Source: Clostridia bacterium
Lineage (GTDB): Bacteria > Bacillota > Clostridia > Christensenellales > Christensenellaceae
DNA: 32,595 bases
NCBI GenBank assembly: GCA_014805015.1
Contig: JAAUYQ010000090.1
Span: 1 to 32,595, forward strand
Direction of reading: 5' to 3'
Shown piece by piece: positions 20,164 through 28,896 of the stretch; position 1 is the stretch's first letter; each line of letters starts with the position of its first letter. The notes beneath the pieces are model-generated. The model did not search any database and had not been told where the DNA came from. It saw only the letters and a program-made list of their open reading frames with translations. The position numbers and the translations under genes were made by a program.

Positions 20164-22671
20164 ATGAGCAAAGTATTCCTCGCAATTGACGGCAACAGCC
20201 TGCTGCACCGAGCATACTGGGCTGTGCGGCCGATGAGCGACAAGGAAGGCCGGCCGACACACGCTGTGTACGGCTTTCTGCGGATGCTTTTCCGCCTGGT
20301 GGAAGAGTACGATCCGGACCATATCGCCGTCGCATTTGACGTCAGCGAGCCGACCATGCGCCATAAAGCCTACGAAGGCTACAAGGGAGGGCGAAAGAAA
20401 ACGCCGGATGATCTGCTGGCACAGTTCGGCACCCTCAAGGATGCCCTGCACCTCCTGGGTATCCGCTACGTGGAATGTCCCGGCTTTGAGGCGGACGACA
20501 TTCTGGGTACGCTGGCCAAACGAGCCGATTTTCCGACATATATCGTCACCGGAGACAGGGATGAGCTGCAGCTTATCTCCGATACCACGACGGTCCTGCT
20601 GACGCTGAAAGGCGTTTCAGAAACCAAGGCGATGACGCCCCAAACACTGAAAGAGGACCTGGGTCTGCGACCGGATCAGATCCCGGATCTCAAAGGTCTG
20701 ATGGGGGATGCTTCAGACAACCTGCCGGGCGTGGCCGGGATCGGGGAAAAGACAGCGCTCAAGCTGCTGGCCAAGTGGGACAGCGTCCAGAATCTTTACG
20801 ACCATATCGATGAGATGCCGGAAAACGCGCAGCGCCGCAAGCTGGTCGAGGGTGAGGACTCGGCTTTCATGAGCCGGGATCTCGCTGTGATTGTGGACGC
20901 TCCGGTCAAGGAGCAGATTTCTGACTTTGCGTTTGACGGATTCAGCCCGGAAGGCGGCCTGGAACTGGTAAACAAGTACTCGTTCCGCAGCTTCGCCGAC
21001 CGGTTCCGCCCTGGCGCTGAGCCGAAACCGGCTGCTGCGGCGCAGCAGGCAGTACCCGTCTGCGAAGTGACGCCGGCTTTTCTTTCTGAACTGGAAGGGA
21101 CGGAACGCCTCGGCTTTTATCTGACGCCGGAAGCTTTCCGCTTTGCTGCCGGGCCGGGCAAGGAATTCTCTATTGCACGGAACGACGAATGCACGCCTGA
21201 AAGCCTGGCAGCGCAGCTCAACGATCTGTTTGCCGGCCGTGACGTCGTGACTTTCGGTGTCAAGGACCTGATGCATGAGCTGGAGCCCTGCGGAATCCGG
21301 ATCCGTCAGTTCGAGGATGTCATGCTGGCTGCCTGGATCCTCAATCCCGGTCTTGGCTCCTACGGGGCCGAGCAGGTTATGCAGCGCGCCGGCCTTGAGC
21401 CGGGTGCGGCTGCTTTTCTGGAACTGTGGGACCGCCAGCAGCGCGAAATCAACGAAAAGGGACTCAACTATATCTATCAGGATATAGAGAAACCACTGCT
21501 GCCGGTGCTGTTTGCGACCGAGGAGCGGGGAGTCGTGGTCAGCACCGAGGAGCTTACAAAGCTTGGAGACGAGTACGACAGCGAGATTGCCAAGCTTTCG
21601 CAGGAAATCTATGATCTGGCGGGCGAGGAATTCAATATTGGATCGCCCAAGCAGCTTTCTGCTGTTCTGTTCGACAAGCTGGGCCTGAAACCCGGAAAAA
21701 AGACCCGCACCGGCTATTCCACGGATATTTCGGTGCTCGAAAAGCTGCGCAAGGATCATCCGATCGCGGCAAAGCTCATTGACTACCGGGCTGTGGCGAA
21801 ACTGAAAAACACCTATATAGACGGACTCCTGCAGGCCGTACGCGACGGCCGTCTGCACACGACCTTCCTGCAGACCGCGACCGCCACCGGCCGCCTCTCG
21901 AGCACCGAGCCCAACCTGCAGAACATCCCGGTGCGCTCAAAGATGGCGCAGGACATCCGCCGGGCTTTTGTTGCGCCAGAGGGCAGAACAATTGTTTCCG
22001 CCGACTATTCCCAGATAGAGCTGCGGGTGCTCGCCGCGATCGCGGATGACGCGAACCTCCGGGCGGCGTTTGAGCGCGGCGAGGACATTCACCTGCGCAC
22101 AGCAGCCGAGATTCTCGGGAAGGCGATGGATGAAGTGACGCCCGCAGAGCGCGCCCACGCGAAAGCCGTGAATTTCGGGATTGTCTACGGTATCAGTGAC
22201 TTCGGTCTTTCCCAGAACGCAGGCATACCGCGCAAGGATGCAGCCCGCTACATAAAGCGCTATCTCGAAGAGTTCTCGGGCGTAAAGCGCTATATGGACG
22301 ATATTAAGCAGCAGGCGCACGAGGAGGGCTTTGTCCGCACGCTTTTCGGCCGGATCCGGTACTTCCCGGACATAAACTCCTCAAACTTCAATCTGCGGGC
22401 CCAGGCAGAGCGGGCAGCCATGAACGCCCCAATCCAGGGGACGGCGGCCGACATCATGAAGATTGCCATGATCCAGGCTGCCAAAAGGCTGGCTTTGCTC
22501 GATGCAGAGCTGGTTCTGCAGGTGCATGATGAACTGATCGTGTATGCGCCGGACGACCGGGTGGAAGAGACGGCGTCTGCTCTGCGGGAAGTGATGGAAA
22601 ATGCCGTGGAGCTGGCCGTTCCGCTCAAGGTGAATACTGCCTGGGGCAAGACCTGGCAGGAAGCCAAATGA
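20164..22671 (+). CDS. polA: DNA polymerase I lacking proofreading residues
   Basis: PolA fills repair gaps and removes RNA primers. The 835-residue protein is close in length to Taq polymerase. The 5'-nuclease domain occupies about 1-290 (FLAIDGNSLLHRAYWA, GFEADDILGTLA, GDASDNLPGVAGIGEKTA). The middle domain (about 300-450) shows no DxE exonuclease motif, so 3'-5' proofreading is presumably absent. The polymerase domain carries motif A (VSADYSQIELR, Asp614), motif B (HAKAVNFGIVYG) and motif C (VHDELIVYAP, Asp789). AAGGAG (20146-20151) is 12 bases from ATG, slightly long. The gene ends in an ATGA overlap with coaE, starting a four-gene coupled unit. Confidence 0.98.
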   Translation: MSKVFLAIDGNSLLHRAYWAVRPMSDKEGRPTHAVYGFLRMLFRLVEEYDPDHIAVAFDVSEPTMRHKAYEGYKGGRKKTPDDLLAQFGTLKDALHLLGIRYVECPGFEADDILGTLAKRADFPTYIVTGDRDELQLISDTTTVLLTLKGVSETKAMTPQTLKEDLGLRPDQIPDLKGLMGDASDNLPGVAGIGEKTALKLLAKWDSVQNLYDHIDEMPENAQRRKLVEGEDSAFMSRDLAVIVDAPVKEQISDFAFDGFSPEGGLELVNKYSFRSFADRFRPGAEPKPAAAAQQAVPVCEVTPAFLSELEGTERLGFYLTPEAFRFAAGPGKEFSIARNDECTPESLAAQLNDLFAGRDVVTFGVKDLMHELEPCGIRIRQFEDVMLAAWILNPGLGSYGAEQVMQRAGLEPGAAAFLELWDRQQREINEKGLNYIYQDIEKPLLPVLFATEERGVVVSTEELTKLGDEYDSEIAKLSQEIYDLAGEEFNIGSPKQLSAVLFDKLGLKPGKKTRTGYSTDISVLEKLRKDHPIAAKLIDYRAVAKLKNTYIDGLLQAVRDGRLHTTFLQTATATGRLSSTEPNLQNIPVRSKMAQDIRRAFVAPEGRTIVSADYSQIELRVLAAIADDANLRAAFERGEDIHLRTAAEILGKAMDEVTPAERAHAKAVNFGIVYGISDFGLSQNAGIPRKDAARYIKRYLEEFSGVKRYMDDIKQQAHEEGFVRTLFGRIRYFPDINSSNFNLRAQAERAAMNAPIQGTAADIMKIAMIQAAKRLALLDAELVLQVHDELIVYAPDDRVEETASALREVMENAVELAVPLKVNTAWGKTWQEAK

Positions 22672-23258
22672 GCCGCGTCATTGGGCTCTACGGCGGCTCG
22701 GGTGCCGGAAAGAGTCAGGTCGCTCGCTGGTTTGCGGGTCACGGTGCGCTCGTGATTGATGCAGACGAGGTGTCACGCGAAGTCTCAGCCCCTGGCGGTA
22801 GTGCGCATGCGGACCTGCAGGCGGCCTTTCCGGACTGTTTTCTGGAGGACGGAACGCTGGACCGCAGAAAGCTCGGTGCGCGGGTGTTTGCCGACGAGAC
22901 GGAACGGCTCCGGCTTGAGAGGACAGTGCACCCGCATATGCGGCGGCGTATAAAGGAACTGATCGCGCAGGCTGGCCAGGACACAGTTATTCTTGACTGT
23001 GCCATTCTGCTCGAGCCGGCTTTCCGGGATCTGGCGGACGAGCGCTGGCTGGTTGCGGCCGCACCGGACGTGCGGCTTACGCGCATCATGGAGCGTGACC
23101 ACCTGAGCCGGGAGGAAGCCGCGGCAAGAATTGCGGCCCAGATGCCGGAAGCGGAGATGAGAAGGTATGCCGACCGTGTGATCCGAAATGACGCAACGCC
23201 GGCGCAGTTAGCGGATGAACTCAGTCATGTCGAAGCAGAAATCCCCAAAAAAGCATAA
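22668..23258 (+). CDS. coaE: Dephospho-CoA kinase
   Basis: CoaE phosphorylates the 3'-OH of dephospho-CoA, the last step of coenzyme A synthesis. The 196-residue protein has the P-loop GGSGAGKSQ (9-17), VIDADEVSRE, the VHPHMRRRI segment and LDCAILLE, all in family order. Its ATG overlaps the polA stop, a pairing common in Bacillota. The 3' end overlaps the start of the lytic transglycosylase gene by about 32-44 bases, depending on that gene's true start. Confidence 0.95.
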   Translation: MSRVIGLYGGSGAGKSQVARWFAGHGALVIDADEVSREVSAPGGSAHADLQAAFPDCFLEDGTLDRRKLGARVFADETERLRLERTVHPHMRRRIKELIAQAGQDTVILDCAILLEPAFRDLADERWLVAAAPDVRLTRIMERDHLSREEAAARIAAQMPEAEMRRYADRVIRNDATPAQLADELSHVEAEIPKKA

Positions 23259-23814
23259 GGCGGCGCTGCTGATCGTCATTCTCGCGGTCGCGGCTGTGGC
23301 AGTGTTTCTGGTGATGCGCGGCCCGCTCAGCGAAATGCAGTACCCGCTTGCCTATACAGAGAGCATCCAGCGCAACGCAGACCGCTTTGGACTGGATCCC
23401 TACCGCGTGGCCGCAGTCATCAAGACGGAGAGTGACTTCAAGGCAGATGCCCGCTCACGGGCAGGGGCGATCGGCCTCATGCAGATTATGCCGGAGACTG
23501 GCGCCTGGATCGCAGAAAAACTCGGCGTTGAGAATTTCACGCCGGACATGCTCGCGGATCCGGAGCGGAATATTGAGTTTGGCTGCTGGTACATGCAGTT
23601 TCTTGACGAGCGCTTCGACGGCGATCCGGAGCTGATGTCGGCTGCTTACAATGCCGGCCACAACCGGGTGAAGCAGTGGCTCGAGGATTCGGCGGTCTCG
23701 GCCGACGGCGAACACCTGCACGATATTCCGTATCCGGAAACCAAAGACTACGTGGTCCGGATCGAGAAAGCCTACGAGACGTACCGGCGCCTCTATCCGA
23801 ACGTGTTTAGATGA
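23227..23814 (+). CDS. Membrane-anchored lytic transglycosylase (SLT family)
   Basis: This protein cuts the glycan strand of peptidoglycan by transglycosylation. A basic N-terminus and a transmembrane helix (about 13-33) anchor it outside the membrane. The SLT domain follows: the catalytic Glu is Glu68 in IKTESDF, then SRAGAIGLMQIMPETGAWIA, NIEFGCWYM and MSAAYNAGHNRVKQWL. I chose ATG 23227 (MSKQK, basic start); ATG 23215 would add four residues and neither has a clear ribosome binding site, consistent with coupling to coaE. At about 195 residues it is the short, E. coli Slt-C-like form common in Clostridia. The stop overlaps the next start (ATGA). Confidence 0.92.
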   Translation: MSKQKSPKKHKAALLIVILAVAAVAVFLVMRGPLSEMQYPLAYTESIQRNADRFGLDPYRVAAVIKTESDFKADARSRAGAIGLMQIMPETGAWIAEKLGVENFTPDMLADPERNIEFGCWYMQFLDERFDGDPELMSAAYNAGHNRVKQWLEDSAVSADGEHLHDIPYPETKDYVVRIEKAYETYRRLYPNVFR

Positions 23815-25844
23815 GACGGGCAGCTGCAGCTATAGCGCTGCTTCTCAGTACTGTTCTTCTTCTGAGCAGCTGCATTGGTGTTTTTGCACCCGAGGAAGAG
23901 ACTGTACTGACACCAACGCCGGCCCCGATGACTTTAGTGCCGCAGGCCGGCGGCGACATGTTTATCGCGATTCCGGACGATATCCGTTCCTTTGATCCTC
24001 TTACGGTCACTAGTGAGGACCTGATCAATTTCCTGACGCTGATCTATGAGACACCGTTCACCTATACGGAAAGCGGGCAGCTGCAGAACTGCCTGATCGA
24101 CAGTTGGAGCATGGATGAGGGGCAGCGTACCTTTACATTCCGCCTGCGCGAGGATGTCTTTTTTTCGGACGGTGACCAGCTTACAGCCGAAGACGTCGCG
24201 GCGAGCGGCCGCCGGGTGCTGCAAGGCAGCGGTACCGCTATGTCTTACCAGGAACAGGAAGAGGAAGGCGAACAGGCCGAAACGACCGGCGAGGAGCAGA
24301 CGGTGACGCAGCAGACCGTGCCGGCTAACCGCTACTCGGCCTATAACCGCGAGATTCTGCGGATTGAAGCCACCGGGGAATTTGAAGTTACAGTCGAACT
24401 GTACGAGCCGGGGAATGCTGCTCTTTATTTCATGACGTTTCCGGTCACCAAGGCCAGTTTCAATCCCAGCAGCACGCCGGTGGGGACCGGGCCTTATATG
24501 GTGGATTCATATACGCCCGGCAGCGAAGCAGTGCTCGTGACCAATCCCCTCTGGTGGCGTGAGCCGGCCTACATAGACCGTATCGTCGCCAAAGCTGTGA
24601 CCGGACCCACCCAGAAGCTGGAGATGCTCTCGACCAGTATTCTCGATTTTGTGACCACCGACGCGGTCAATTCAGGCAACTACAACATAACGGGGCAGTG
24701 GCAGGTCATTGACTACATGACCGATTACTACGACTGTCTGGTGCCGAACCTGCGCCATCCGGCGCTGCGGCAGGCAAATGTGCGCCGCGCTATTTCTGCG
24801 GCTCTCGACCGCCGGGAACTTCTTTCGACGGTGCTCCTCAATCACGGAGTTCCAAGCCTGCTCCCGATTGCCCCGGATTACTTTGCTGTCGATTCCCGTT
24901 ACCGCAGCGGCCAGAGCAGCCTGAGCGAGGCGGCGGAACTGCTTGAGGAAGCCGGCTACCTCAAGCCGGAGGTCACGGATGATCCGGAGGCGGAAGAGTC
25001 CGGTGGACAGGGCTCACCGATGTTGCTTGAGCTGCGGCTGATCGTTCCGGATACGCTCGACAGCACGTACAAGCGCGAAGCGGCTCGGGCGATTGCCAAA
25101 CAGCTCGGTCGGGTAGGTATTGGCGTAGAGGTGGCTGAGCTCAGCGAGGAAGACTACCTGAAAGCGCTCGAAACGAGTGACTTCGATCTCGCATACTGCA
25201 GCTATTATCTGAGTGAGGTTCCGAATCTTTCTTTCATGTTCGATGTCGACGGAGCTGGCAACTATGGTCATGTGGATGATCCGGAACTGACGCAGGCCAT
25301 AAACGACTGCAAACTGGCAATCACGGAAGAAGAGGTCATCGAGGCCTGCGGTGTGCTGCAGGAGCGCCTCAGCAGTCTGCTGCCGCAGATCGGCCTGTAC
25401 TTCCGCATGAACTCCATCATCTGCGACGAGGGTATTCACGGCATAGCGGATGTGCGGCAGAATGCTGTCTTTGCAACTGTATCCGACTGGTTCAACACGT
25501 ATTTTGCCCAGACGGTCGAACAGGCCTCTGCTGCGCCGACGGCAGCGGAAACGCGGCGGCAGACAGAACCCGAACCCGCGCAGAGCGGACCTGCTGATTC
25601 GGAAGAAACACAGGAGCCTACGCGCGTCAGCTGGGGTCCGGCGCCCGATCCGACACAGCCTGGGGAAGAGGGAGAAGAACCATCGCCGCCGCAGCCGGAA
25701 GCCGCACCGGCTCAGCTCCCGGCTTCGGCTTCTCCATCCGCTGAGCGGACGCAGGCGCCCGCATCGACCCGGACGCAGAATGGCGGCATTCCGTCCCGAA
25801 CAAGCTGGGGTCCGGCACCGGATCCGCCGCAGCCGGAGGACTGA
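23811..25844 (+). CDS. Peptide/nickel-type ABC transporter substrate-binding lipoprotein
   Basis: This 677-residue protein is a solute-binding protein of the SBP_bac_5 (OppA/DppA) family. The lipoprotein signal ends in LLSSC with Cys21 as lipid-modified residue, a likely LspA substrate. The core shows RTFTFRLREDVFFSDGDQLTAEDV, PVGTGPYMVDSY, NVRRAISAALDR and a C-terminal lobe. An acidic Gln/Glu-rich insertion sits near 145-170, and beyond about residue 570 is a Pro/Glu-rich tail in which SWGPAPDPxQP occurs twice (607-617 and 665-675, the second near the very end). No permease or ATPase genes are nearby, so the transporter is encoded elsewhere or the protein acts as a receptor. It is coupled to the transglycosylase gene. 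Confidence 0.92.
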   Translation: MRRAAAAIALLLSTVLLLSSCIGVFAPEEETVLTPTPAPMTLVPQAGGDMFIAIPDDIRSFDPLTVTSEDLINFLTLIYETPFTYTESGQLQNCLIDSWSMDEGQRTFTFRLREDVFFSDGDQLTAEDVAASGRRVLQGSGTAMSYQEQEEEGEQAETTGEEQTVTQQTVPANRYSAYNREILRIEATGEFEVTVELYEPGNAALYFMTFPVTKASFNPSSTPVGTGPYMVDSYTPGSEAVLVTNPLWWREPAYIDRIVAKAVTGPTQKLEMLSTSILDFVTTDAVNSGNYNITGQWQVIDYMTDYYDCLVPNLRHPALRQANVRRAISAALDRRELLSTVLLNHGVPSLLPIAPDYFAVDSRYRSGQSSLSEAAELLEEAGYLKPEVTDDPEAEESGGQGSPMLLELRLIVPDTLDSTYKREAARAIAKQLGRVGIGVEVAELSEEDYLKALETSDFDLAYCSYYLSEVPNLSFMFDVDGAGNYGHVDDPELTQAINDCKLAITEEEVIEACGVLQERLSSLLPQIGLYFRMNSIICDEGIHGIADVRQNAVFATVSDWFNTYFAQTVEQASAAPTAAETRRQTEPEPAQSGPADSEETQEPTRVSWGPAPDPTQPGEEGEEPSPPQPEAAPAQLPASASPSAERTQAPASTRTQNGGIPSRTSWGPAPDPPQPED

Positions 25845-25895
25845 TTCTTCCAGACAGGGCAGGAGTTTAGGCGAACTCGAATCTGCAGAACGCCC

Positions 25896-26328
25896 TTACT
25901 GGAAACTCCAGAATCCTGTCCCTGTTTCGGAATCGTATTTTCTCTTGATTTCGCCTCCAATAACAGGGCGTAATTCTATTTCTGCAGTATAAGACACGAT
26001 AACAGACATCGTGTGCCTTCCGGCTGTGCGATGCTGACTTCCGTCTTTGTGCGAAAACATCGCATGCGCATGATGATAATGCCGCTCATCATCATCCGTG
26101 ACAATATTCCCTGTCAGGGACACCAGTTCCAGCATTCCCTGAATTCTTTGTTTTTCAAAGGTTCCTGATTCTGGAATAAATGTTTGTATCTCTGCTTCGC
26201 CGCAGCCGCCAATCCCAGACTGCTGAATGGATATTTTCTTATTTGCATAAGTCCAGAAGGCATGCAATGATATCGTCACCGCGATCCAGCCGAACGTAAT
26301 ACGTTTCATTGTATTTTCTGTAATCCAT
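25896..26328 (-). pseudogene. Broken PPC/DUF296 domain gene
   Basis: Reading the minus strand from ATG 26328 (preceded by AGGGGAT), the first 29 codons match the start of PPC/DUF296 proteins: YYVRLDRGDDIIA then LLDLCK. Codon 30 is a TAA stop (26241-26239) where the family has Lys or Glu, with the family-like ENIHSA after it. Within the next six codons the frame shifts, and the rest of the domain continues in another frame: SGIGGCGEAEI, LELVSLTGNI, the metal-ligand-like HYHHAHAMFSH, TAEIEL and RKYDSETG. The open frame starting at 26309 therefore has a non-homologous N-terminus. Both a nonsense change and a small deletion (2 or 5 bases) are needed to explain this. Intact PPC proteins bind DNA or small ligands. 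Confidence 0.82.
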
Positions 26329-26496
26329 GATTCACATCCCCTTCAGTTTCAGAATTGTACCGCCGCGGGAGGCACCGAATATTCCAGCCGATCGATCTTT
26401 GTGCCCGCGCCGTTCGGATTTCTGGAGGAAATGCCGGCCGCAAGGCAGGAGGCTTCTTGGGGCAGCGCAGCAGATCCTCCCACAAGGTATGCGTGC

Positions 26497-26513
26497 AAAA
26501 GGGCCGCAGCCCT
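26497..26513 (-). terminator. Terminator of the minus-strand peptidoglycan-binding gene
   Basis: On the minus strand AGGGC, loop TGCG, GCCCT is followed by TTTT. The stem is only 5 bp. It lies about 45 bases after the stop at 26559. The remaining bases between this site and 26328 hold no gene that I recognise. Confidence 0.5.
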
Positions 26514-26558
26514 GGACAGAATCGTCTTCAGCTGCAGCCCTTGCAAGTGCTCTTTTGG

Positions 26559-27302
26559 TCAGGCTGTCTCTGCCACGGCCGTTATGGCGATCACGTGCTC
26601 TTCGTCAGCCAGCTCATAGACGTCAGATCGGGCGTTATTGAAATACAGGAACGTGCTGCCGCTCATGCCGCTGCTGCCGCCTATCTCAAGGCTGGTCGGC
26701 ATGCCAAAGAGGGACCCCGCGTACTGCGTGCCGCCAATCTCCACTAGCACCGGCCGGTGCTCCCAGCTGTAGCCGCCGAAGACATACGAGAAAGTCTCGT
26801 TGTCCTGCGGGCTGGCGGCAGTCACTTCCGCGTTGTTGATACCCCCGGTTCGCACGACGGTAAAGGACTCGCCGGTATTGTAATCCGTAATTCTTGCCTC
26901 GGAACCAACAGGGAAGCGGGCATCTATGGCGTCCCAGGACGAAACTGTTCCCTTGCTAGACACGGCTCCCGTGTAGGCCCGGCCGACCGCAGAGCTGAAT
27001 CTCGGGTTCGCGCCCTGCCGCACGGCCGAATCCGAGAACAGCACCCGCATCGTCTCGGCACCGATCTGGCCGTCTGCCGGCAGACCGTTGCGCTGCTGGA
27101 AACTGCGCACTGCACTGGTAGTCATATCAGAGTATTTGCCGGTAGCCCGGTAGTTGAGATAACCAAGGTCTATTAGCCGGACCTGGATGGAATAAATGTC
27201 CGTGCCGGTCGCGCCGCGGGTCACAACGTCCGGTGACTGCGTGGCGGCCGCTGTCAGCGGCAGTATCATAAACAGCAGCAAAGCTGCGACGTATCTTTTC
27301 AT
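26559..27302 (-). CDS. Secreted peptidoglycan-binding protein with C-terminal domain of unknown role
   Basis: The 247-residue protein has a signal peptide (1-20, YVAALLLFMILPLTAAA), a PG_binding_1 domain (about 30-90: VTRGATGTDIYSIQVRLIDL, then AVRSFQQRNGLPADGQIG) that binds peptidoglycan, and a C-terminal domain of about 120 residues (WDAIDARFPVGSEARITDYN, FTVVRTGG, FGGYSWEHRPVLVEIGG, SLFGMPTS). I recall similar C-terminal domains beside PG_binding_1 in Clostridia, where the end has several His residues; here that part reads FLYFNNARSD and most of the His are missing. ATG 27302 is selected by the signal peptide; there is no ribosome binding site, and the promoter lies only 8 bases upstream, implying a leaderless mRNA. 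Longer upstream in-frame codons would run through the promoter. Confidence 0.85.
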   Translation of the reverse strand: MKRYVAALLLFMILPLTAAATQSPDVVTRGATGTDIYSIQVRLIDLGYLNYRATGKYSDMTTSAVRSFQQRNGLPADGQIGAETMRVLFSDSAVRQGANPRFSSAVGRAYTGAVSSKGTVSSWDAIDARFPVGSEARITDYNTGESFTVVRTGGINNAEVTAASPQDNETFSYVFGGYSWEHRPVLVEIGGTQYAGSLFGMPTSLEIGGSSGMSGSTFLYFNNARSDVYELADEEHVIAITAVAETA

Positions 27303-27310
27303 AACACATA

Positions 27311-27339
27311 ATTCTAGCATATTGCGGCATTGCCTGCAA
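27311..27339 (-). promoter_or_regulatory. Promoter of the peptidoglycan-binding gene, leaderless arrangement
   Basis: On the minus strand: TTGCAG (27339-27334), 17 bases, TAGAAT (27316-27311), with TGC before the -10. The -10 box ends 8 bases from the ATG, so transcription should start at or within about three bases of it. Confidence 0.7.
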
Positions 27340-27418
27340 TCCCAGAGGACAGGGACGCTTCCGCGGTGCGCTCTCCCTGCCTCCTTCACTATTTGTTCAA
27401 CAGCTGTAAGCCGCTTCG

Positions 27419-27427
27419 TGATATACT
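27419..27427 (+). promoter_or_regulatory. Extended -10 candidate upstream of recX
   Basis: TGATATACT gives an extended -10 (TG-n-TATACT, hexamer 27422-27427) 45 bases before recX. No good -35 is found at normal spacing. Confidence 0.35.
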
Positions 27428-27472
27428 TGATTTTGTGAAAGTATGTAAAACACAAGCCGGAGCGCGAACGGC

Positions 27473-28096
27473 ATGACAATCACGGACATGCAGCCCGCCC
27501 GCCGCAGCAGCCGGCGCGTCAATGTCTTTTTAGATGAAGAGTTCGGTTTTGCCTGCTATATGGACATTGCTTCGCAGTTCGGACTGCGGAAAGGTGCCGA
27601 GCTCGACGAGGCAGATGTGGCGGCTGTCAGGGAGGCAGACGAACAGATTGCGGCCAGGGAGTATGCGCTGAGCCTCGCGGCGCGGGGTCCCCGCAGTGAA
27701 AAGCAGTTCCGCGAGAAACTCCGGGCGCGCGGCTATGGCCAGGCCGCGCAGGATGCAGCCCTGGATGTGCTGAGGACGTACGGATATCTGGATGATGAGG
27801 CTTACGCGCGGCAGTACTGTGCGGAGCTGGAGCAGAAGTACGGCCGCTGGGCAATGCGCCGCAAGCTGAGCGAGCGGGGAATTGCACCGGAAATCATCGA
27901 CCGCGTGGTGGCGGAGGCAGACACGGACGGCGCTCTCACTAGGCAGCTGGAGAAGCTTGTTTCGCGGCCGCGCTACGAAGACCCGCGGCGGGAGTGGGAC
28001 CGCATTGTCCGCTCGCTGGTTGCCAAGGGCTTTGACTACATGGAAGTGAAAGAGGCACTCACAAAGCGGCTGCGGGAGTGCGGGCAGGACGAATGA
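27473..28096 (+). CDS. recX: Regulatory protein RecX
   Basis: RecX modulates RecA filament growth. The 207-residue protein is made of three-helix repeats: LAARGPRSEKQFREKLRARGY, VLRTYGYLDDEAYARQY, KYGRWAMRRKLSERGI and SLVAKGFDYMEVKEAL, and begins with a region NVFLDEEFGFACYMDIA typical of the Bacillota form. GGAG at about 27459 is 10 bases before ATG. It heads the recX-birA-peptidase run and is divergent from the minus-strand peptidoglycan-binding gene, with about 170 bases between them. recA is not in the window. Confidence 0.93.
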   Translation: MTITDMQPARRSSRRVNVFLDEEFGFACYMDIASQFGLRKGAELDEADVAAVREADEQIAAREYALSLAARGPRSEKQFREKLRARGYGQAAQDAALDVLRTYGYLDDEAYARQYCAELEQKYGRWAMRRKLSERGIAPEIIDRVVAEADTDGALTRQLEKLVSRPRYEDPRREWDRIVRSLVAKGFDYMEVKEALTKRLRECGQDE

Positions 28097-28896
28097 ACAG
28101 TCTGAAAAGTGCCGCGGCCGCTATGCGGGAGCAGATCACAGCGCGGCTTAGGCACCCGGTGCTGGTTCACTGGCAGGAACAGACGACGTCGACGAACGAT
28201 GATGCCCGCCGCGCTGCGCTGGACGGAGCGGCAGCACCGGCCGTCTTCGGCGCCGAGCAGCAGTCGGCCGGGCGGGGGCGTCTCCGGCGGCACTGGGAGA
28301 CGGGAAGCGGCGAGGCCGTGGAGATGAGTTTTCTGCTGCGGCCGCAGACGCCGGCAGCTGTGCTGGCCGGATACAATTTTGCGGCTGCACTTGGCATCTG
28401 TGCGGGACTTGAGACCTGCTGCGGGGTGCAAGCGCAGGTGAAATGGCCGAATGACGTGGTCGTTGGCGGCCGCAAGATCTGCGGCATTCTGAGCGAGGCC
28501 AGTCTGCTGGGAGGAGAGGCAGCCTTTGTGGTGACCGGCACTGGCGTCAACGTCAACCAGCAGTCTTTCCCGGAGGGGCTCGGCGGCGCAGTCAGTCTGC
28601 GGATGCTGACGGGCACGGTTAAGTCCCGGGCCGATGTCGCCGCTGCCTGCATTGAGGCTGTGCTTGACCGTGCCGGGCGGTTTGAGCAGCTGGGATTTGC
28701 CGGCATTATGGATGAATACCGGGAGCGCAGCGCGGTTCTTGGCCGCGACGTGGACGTTGTGCAGGCAGACGGCACTGTGCCGGGACGGTGCGTGGACTTT
28801 GACCCGGACGGCGCCATTGTGGTCGACACCGGCGGCAGGCTCGTCCGGTTTCACGCAAACGATGTTTCGCTGAGAGGGGCAGGACTTCATGTATGA
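28093..28896 (+). CDS. birA: Biotin--[acetyl-CoA-carboxylase] ligase without HTH domain
   Basis: The enzyme activates biotin as biotinyl-AMP and attaches it to carboxylase subunits. The 267-residue protein has the catalytic core: TTSTNDDARR, GRGRLRRHW (60-68, adenylate loop), KWPNDV (117-122), KICGIL (128-133) and VVTGTGVNVNQ, then the SH3-like C-terminal domain. There is no N-terminal helix-turn-helix, so this is the monofunctional ligase rather than the repressor type. ATG 28093 overlaps the recX stop (ATGA); a GTG 15 bases upstream is less likely. Its end overlaps the next gene by 8 bases. Confidence 0.95.
   Translation: MNSLKSAAAAMREQITARLRHPVLVHWQEQTTSTNDDARRAALDGAAAPAVFGAEQQSAGRGRLRRHWETGSGEAVEMSFLLRPQTPAAVLAGYNFAAALGICAGLETCCGVQAQVKWPNDVVVGGRKICGILSEASLLGGEAAFVVTGTGVNVNQQSFPEGLGGAVSLRMLTGTVKSRADVAAACIEAVLDRAGRFEQLGFAGIMDEYRERSAVLGRDVDVVQADGTVPGRCVDFDPDGAIVVDTGGRLVRFHANDVSLRGAGLHV

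Noticed and set aside
26349..26546. 65-codon minus-strand frame upstream of the PPC pseudogene
   Set aside because: It contains the probable terminator of the upstream gene and shows no domain; a gene remnant remains possible but unsupported.
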